64,000 bases of DNA from Owenia fusiformis (taxonomy: Eukaryota; Annelida; Polychaeta; Sabellida; Oweniidae): positions 20,166,931 to 20,230,930 of the forward strand of contig CAIIXF020000003.1 in NCBI GenBank assembly GCA_903813345.2, written 5' to 3'. The translations under genes and the position numbers were made by a program. The notes under the pieces were generated by a model. The model was given only the letters and a program-made list of their open reading frames with translations. It searched no databases and had not been told where the DNA came from. Shown piece after piece: positions 62,801-64,000 of this stretch; the stretch's first letter is position 1, and each line of letters begins with the position of its first letter.

Positions 62801-64000
62801 TGTTATGTAGAAATATACAAGTAATTATAACAGGGTAAAGATGAGGGAGATTAAAAGGGAATTCGATGAGTTTAGAGTAAATGAAAACAATTTTTTTCTT
62901 TCATCATTTCATGTCATGCCTAGAATTGGATGTCCCTTTTATATTTCATTTAAAACTACACAGTCCTATGTATGTGTTTTCTGATTGCAAATTGTTTATG
63001 GGGGTTTTATTCTAGACATGGGCAAACACTGTACTTGGACCAGCAGCAGTCATTATTCCAATCTCTGTTGCATTTTCAACTTTTGGGGCTGCAAATGGAA
63101 CTATGTTTTCAGGCGGAAGGTGAAAATATAAAATATCCCATATAGGATGTAAACCCATTATATAAATACCCTATTTACTCTTATAAATGCCCTATTTAAA
63201 TGCCCTGTTTACTCTCATTGTGTACCAAGCAAGTAGAATAAGTCAAATCACATATTACAACCCAGCTTTATTTATTCATTCCATCTTGATTGCCTTAAAA
63301 GTGCCCAGAATTTCAACTCCAGTAATTTCCCTGATCTCACTTCCTTCCCATAGATATCACCTCTGCATGAGACAGAATATAATGCACTTTTTATACAGAA
63401 TATGTTAGCTTATTCCTTGACCTTTATTGCTTTATAAGTAATATGATGATATTATGGCAGAATGATTTGGTTTGCTGTATTAAACTGATCAAAAATAGTG
63501 GAATTGGTCGTAAAAGAGTCAACATCACAGGACATCTGGATTGTATAGTTGAGACATACAACAATGCACTTTCTTATTTTAAGAGTCCCATTTCAGGATC
63601 CTTTATTACTGAGTTATAGAGGCAGACTATAGTTTTATTCCATGATTAGCAAGAAGCCCCATTTAATGCCCTTCCCTCTTGTATTCTTTGATTTGTATTA
63701 CATTTTAGGGATCTAATTGAACATATAGTCTTCATAGTATTTTTCTTCCAAAATTTTTATCACAAACCTATGCATGTTTTATTTTGAGAATATTCCAGAT
63801 TTTCAGATGCCTGCAGCTGTTTTACAACAAAAACAAAATTATTTACCTTTGGGAGGTCTTTTAATGTATAATATGCATTCTCAATCATGTTATTTATTCA
63901 GACCTGGGGAGACCAAGTGTTAGGTGTAATGGCCTGGCTGATACCCCTTTCTGTGGCATTCTCCACATTTGGAGCTGCAAATGGATCATTGTTTTCAAGT
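44632..64000 (+). CDS. SLC7A9-like: SLC7 (b(0,+)AT/LAT-type) amino-acid transporter with alternative exon cassettes, 3' end off window
   Basis: A heteromeric amino-acid transporter light chain: a 12-TM APC-family exchanger in the plasma membrane that pairs with an SLC3 heavy chain. Constant exons are 1 (44,632-44,809), 2 (45,044-45,145), 5 (60,750-60,849), 6 (61,190-61,234) and 7 (62,546-62,669). Exon 3 has six complete versions and exons 4 and 8 two each. Motifs in order are IVGTMIG/SGIF (unwound TM1 substrate site), AELGT, the heavy-chain cysteine, NCx[12 protein letters not shown] (TM6 gate), [19 protein letters not shown] and [21 protein letters not shown] and FSTFGAANG favour b(0,+)AT (SLC7A9) over y+LAT or asc. 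All junctions are GT/AG and phases agree throughout. TM9-12 and the C-terminus lie beyond 64,000. ATG at 44,632 is the first Met after an acceptor-like CAG (44,629), so an upstream noncoding exon is expected. Confidence 0.92.
45044..45145 (+). CDS. SLC7A9-like: SLC7 exon 2: rest of TM1 and start of TM2
   Basis: 102 bp, phase 1 to 1. Reads [19 protein letters not shown] and then the TM2 residues [19 protein letters not shown] is the unwound helix that contacts the substrate backbone in APC transporters. Acceptor TTTTTTCAG, donor GTATGC. Confidence 0.92.
45389..45643 (+). CDS. SLC7A9-like: SLC7 exon 3, version a
   Basis: 255 bp, phase 1 to 1, acceptor TATTATAG, donor G/GTAAGC. Begins [21 protein letters not shown]3 reads [14 protein letters not shown]. 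The heavy-chain cysteine is in SDICPLPP, preceded by an unusual FAMFSDSD instead of the FPxC seen in most versions. It is the only version ending in G (ATT G), giving Val rather than Leu at the junction with exon 4a. Confidence 0.9.
45982..49324. mobile_element. Long inverted-repeat element between exon 3a and 3b
   Basis: AGGGCAGAGCATTTGTACTG at 45,985 is matched by its complement at 49,320. Outer arms (about 45,985-46,370 and 48,970-49,320) are built from tandem TACTGAAAAATGTACTGAA and TTTAAGTACAAA words. An inner inverted pair of about 440 bp (46,862-47,310 and 48,172-48,608) carries two GGAACGTAACCGGAGC motifs per arm. A long G-tract lies at 46,506-46,530. No transposase was recognised. 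When transcribed as intron it could form a very long stem. Confidence 0.75.
49482..49646 (+). repeat. Two extra copies of acceptor plus exon-3b head (98-99 bp)
   Basis: The segment from ATCCCCAAAT of the exon through the intron end TTACTCTATTCCTAG and the exon start is present three times in a row (anchors 49,482, 49,580, 49,679). Only the third continues into a full exon. The earlier copies have an acceptor but no donor, and read into TGA in frame. This is local unequal duplication across a 3' splice site. Confidence 0.88.
49647..49892 (+). CDS. SLC7A9-like: SLC7 exon 3, version b
   Basis: 246 bp, phase 1 to 1, acceptor TATTCCTAG, donor T/GTGAGT. Begins [21 protein letters not shown]3 reads [14 protein letters not shown], with Thr in place of the near-invariant Pro of KPSS. 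The heavy-chain cysteine is in FPNCGTPE. Also differs in having ARYIVAI where most others have AEYIV. Confidence 0.88.
49949..50052. mobile_element. Tiny pogo-type MITE
   Basis: ACTGCAGTAAAAGTGTGAAG at the left and a TTTCCACTTACACAGAATTTACTG complement-like right end, with matching AAGTGGAAC/GTTTCCACTT arms. About 100 bp, directly downstream of exon 3b. Confidence 0.4.
50841..51360. mobile_element. 520-bp MITE with 6-bp target duplication
   Basis: CACTGTTCCACAACTAGTTA (50,841) and its complement (ending 51,360) are the ends of inverted arms of at least 75 bp, and weaker inverse similarity continues toward the centre. TGAGAT occurs directly on both sides (50,835-50,840 and 51,361-51,366), a clean target-site duplication. 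Non-coding. Confidence 0.88.
51446..51604. repeat. 159-bp hairpin
   Basis: GGAATAAATAATGATAGGCC and the following 45 bp are repeated as complement at 51,540-51,604, leaving a loop of about 35-40 bp. It is in the intron between exon 3b and 3c. The 104-codon frame at 51,473-51,787 is arm sequence. Confidence 0.88.
52055..52306 (+). CDS. SLC7A9-like: SLC7 exon 3, version c
   Basis: 252 bp, phase 1 to 1, acceptor CCTACCCTAG, donor T/GTAAGT. Begins [21 protein letters not shown]3 reads [14 protein letters not shown]. The heavy-chain cysteine is in GDDCPEPQ. It has the Trp-containing YWKVAF where others have YLK or YMK. Confidence 0.9.
52517..52912. mobile_element. Small element with inverted ends and internal duplication
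   Basis: GACGATTCTCGGTTTGGAGA at the left and its complement at the right (about 52,885-52,912). Between them a ~175-bp block containing GAAGCAGGGATAA and GCTAATATTTTTTT is present twice in tandem. Non-coding. Confidence 0.7.
53567..53815 (+). CDS. SLC7A9-like: SLC7 exon 3, version d
   Basis: 249 bp, phase 1 to 1, acceptor TTTAATAG, donor T/GTAAGT. Begins [21 protein letters not shown]3 reads [14 protein letters not shown]. The conserved K/R before PSS is Val, and the second Ser (LAT1 Ser144 position) is Gly, so the pocket is unlike the other versions. The heavy-chain cysteine is in FPDCESPV. The tail [10 protein letters not shown] is shared with version f, its neighbour. Confidence 0.88.
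53887..54207 (+). repeat. Duplicated acceptor and truncated exon-3 head (version e)
   Basis: The segment ATACGTGCACTCACTCTTT through the acceptor occurs twice (about 53,887-54,001 and 54,097-54,207). Between them 54,002-54,096 is the first third of an exon 3 ([19 protein letters not shown], then [13 protein letters not shown]). It then runs into intron sequence and an in-frame TAG, with no donor. The head is closest to version d, so it is a truncated duplicate. Confidence 0.85.
54208..54456 (+). CDS. SLC7A9-like: SLC7 exon 3, version f
   Basis: 249 bp, phase 1 to 1, acceptor TATTTCATAG, donor T/GTAAGT. Begins [21 protein letters not shown]3 reads [14 protein letters not shown], with Arg before PSS as in human LAT1. 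The heavy-chain cysteine is in FPDCGSPI. It lies only about 390 bp after version d and shares most of its 3' half, so this is a recent duplication that has diverged in the TM3 pocket. Confidence 0.9.
54460..56040. other. Intron, no exon recognised
   Basis: AT-rich sequence with a G-tract at about 54,650-54,662. No exon-3-like frame (AELGT or KPSS motif) is present in this stretch. Confidence 0.5.
56053..57083 (+). repeat. 86-bp array: twelve copies of acceptor plus exon-3g head
   Basis: Twelve tandem units starting at 56,053, 56,139, 56,225, 56,311, 56,397, 56,483, 56,569, 56,655, 56,741, 56,827, 56,912 and 56,998. Each has about 43 bp of exon head ([15 protein letters not shown]), about 16 bp of filler and the intron end TTTGTATTTTGTTGATTTTAG. 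The thirteenth head, at 57,084, continues into the full exon 3g. Each unit keeps an AG acceptor and reads to TGA in frame; no donor is obvious. Confidence 0.93.
57084..57347 (+). CDS. SLC7A9-like: SLC7 exon 3, version g
   Basis: 264 bp, phase 1 to 1, acceptor TTGATTTTAG, donor T/GTAAGT. Begins [19 protein letters not shown]. It is the longest and most divergent version, with extra residues (GSRNERIGG) in the TM2-TM3 linker. TM3 reads [14 protein letters not shown], closest in style to human b(0,+)AT. The heavy-chain cysteine is in FPACGPPE. Confidence 0.92.
57855..57950. repeat. Short tandem repeat AACAAATGGTTACACT
   Basis: Three copies of a 16-19-bp unit in the intron between exons 3g and 4a. 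Confidence 0.7.
58391..58516 (+). CDS. SLC7A9-like: SLC7 exon 4, version a
   Basis: 126 bp, phase 1 to 1, acceptor TTATTTTAG, donor G/GTTGGT. Reads [19 protein letters not shown], then TM5 residues ending MLAKG. This is the end of TM4, the cytosolic link and TM5. By hand alignment about half of its residues equal those of version b, with no gaps. Confidence 0.9.
59055..59180 (+). CDS. SLC7A9-like: SLC7 exon 4, version b
   Basis: 126 bp, the same length and phase as version a. Acceptor GGTTGCTATAG, donor G/GTACTA. Reads [19 protein letters not shown], then TM5 residues ending [17 protein letters not shown] is close to LAT1 (NCYSVKAATRVQ), whereas version a has [12 protein letters not shown]. 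This makes a clean alternative pair. Confidence 0.9.
59236..59400. repeat. Dispersed GGTGGTGACATTTTGCATGT repeat
   Basis: Intronic copy of the family also seen at 41,070 and 61,250, containing ACAAGTGGTGACAT, GTAACAAATAGCAGGTGGTG and ACATTTTGCATGTTAATGCC. Confidence 0.6.
60750..60849 (+). CDS. SLC7A9-like: SLC7 exon 5: TM6
   Basis: 100 bp, phase 1 to 2, acceptor TTTTTTTAG, donor TG/GTAAGA. Reads [18 protein letters not shown] followed by [27 protein letters not shown] matches b(0,+)AT almost exactly and includes the TM6 aromatic gate. Single copy. Confidence 0.92.
61190..61234 (+). CDS. SLC7A9-like: SLC7 exon 6: TM6-TM7 link
   Basis: 45 bp microexon-sized, phase 2 to 2. Reads [14 protein letters not shown] plus two bases, the conserved NLNYxTEEL motif. 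Acceptor TGTATTTCAG, donor GT/GTAAGT. Confidence 0.9.
61250..61400. repeat. Dispersed GGTGGTGACATTTTGCATGT-family repeat
   Basis: Begins 16 bp after exon 6 (ATGTCACCACCAGAAGTGAT) and carries the same ordered words as the copies at 41,070 and 59,236. Confidence 0.6.
61619..62545 (+). repeat. 103-bp array: nine copies of acceptor plus exon-7 head
   Basis: Units start at 61,619, 61,722, 61,825, 61,928, 62,031, 62,134, 62,237, 62,340 and 62,443, exactly 103 bp apart. Each has about 74 bp of exon head ([18 protein letters not shown], then LVNISY), 8 bp of filler and the intron end TTTTTACTTAATTCATTTCAG. The tenth head (62,546) is the real exon 7. Every extra copy reads into TAA (TAT TGT TAA) and lacks a donor. 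Near-identity between units indicates recent expansion or homogenisation. Confidence 0.95.
62546..62669 (+). CDS. SLC7A9-like: SLC7 exon 7: TM7 and following loop
   Basis: 124 bp, phase 2 to 0, acceptor ATTCATTTCAG, donor GTG/GTAAGA. Reads [18 protein letters not shown], then [20 protein letters not shown]. It is the only unit of the array that continues past ISY into a full exon. Confidence 0.92.
63016..63119 (+). CDS. SLC7A9-like: SLC7 exon 8, version a
   Basis: 104 bp, phase 0 to 2, acceptor TTTATTCTAG, donor AG/GTGAAA. Reads [18 protein letters not shown] followed by [16 protein letters not shown]. This is TM8. Same start phase and motif frame as version b 0.8 kb downstream. Confidence 0.9.
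63902..64000 (+). CDS. SLC7A9-like: SLC7 exon 8, version b (cut by window end)
   Basis: Phase 0 start, acceptor TTTATTCAG. Reads [18 protein letters not shown] followed by [15 protein letters not shown] and is open to the end. GVMAWLIP resembles LAT1 (GVMSWIIP), while version a has GPAAVIIP. The donor lies outside the window. Confidence 0.88.

Overview
The window is eukaryotic. It is AT-rich, has short exons with GT/AG introns, and is crowded with fold-back and MITE-like repeats, minisatellites and remnants of a non-LTR retrotransposon and a mariner-type transposase. Metazoan genes (GCSH, an SLC7 light-chain transporter), the repeat load and frequent ACATGTA-type words suggest a marine invertebrate such as a mollusc, other lophotrochozoan, hemichordate or cephalochordate. 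I cannot decide which from the sequence alone. No rRNA, tRNA or CRISPR was seen. Layout: positions 1-16,500 hold no gene I can name, only repeats (a fold-back element at 300-2,582, a 23-bp minisatellite near 3.2-3.7 kb, a mariner-type element at 5,105-6,150) and a few weak candidate exons at 8.3-10.1 kb. Positions 16,558-35,601 carry two minus-strand genes for the glycine cleavage system H protein (GCSH) in tandem, with five exons each, identical intron phases and identical lengths for exons 2-5. The upstream copy (30,135-35,601) is a conventional mitochondrial GCSH with a presequence and the lipoyl-lysine motif ESVKAA. The other copy (16,558-25,673) is open and normally spliced, but has no presequence and has His where the lipoyl lysine should be (ESLHAA). 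It therefore looks like a paralog kept for another role. Its second intron is inflated by a 5.3-kb inverted-repeat element. Positions 35.6-44.6 kb are intergenic or upstream transcribed sequence with repeats and a decayed LINE tail. From 44,632 to the window end runs one large plus-strand gene for an SLC7 (b(0,+)AT/LAT-type) amino-acid transporter. Its architecture is the main discovery candidate. A single exon 1 and exon 2 are followed by six complete, divergent, phase-compatible versions of exon 3 in tandem (45,389-57,347). Two versions of exon 4 follow (58,391-58,516 and 59,055-59,180, both 126 bp), then single exons 5, 6 and 7, then two versions of exon 8 (63,016-63,119 and 63,902 to beyond the window). 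This is the layout of mutually exclusive exon cassettes. Visible choices give 6 x 2 x 2 = 24 potential proteins. The exon-3 cassette spans the end of TM2, TM3 and the loop carrying the cysteine that disulfide-links to the SLC3 heavy chain. TM3 also carries the residues known in human LAT1 to line the substrate pocket. All six versions keep the cysteine while the pocket positions vary. In addition, at four separate places in this gene the intron end plus the first part of an exon (splice acceptor plus exon head, no donor) has been duplicated in tandem: two extra copies of ~99 bp at 49.5 kb, one extra copy of ~210 bp at 53.9-54.2 kb, twelve extra copies of 86 bp at 56.05-57.08 kb and nine extra copies of 103 bp at 61.6-62.5 kb. 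All of these heads read into a stop. They look like decoy acceptors sitting in front of real ones. The introns between exon-3 versions also hold long inverted repeats (45,982-49,324; 50,841-51,360; 51,446-51,604) able to fold the pre-mRNA.
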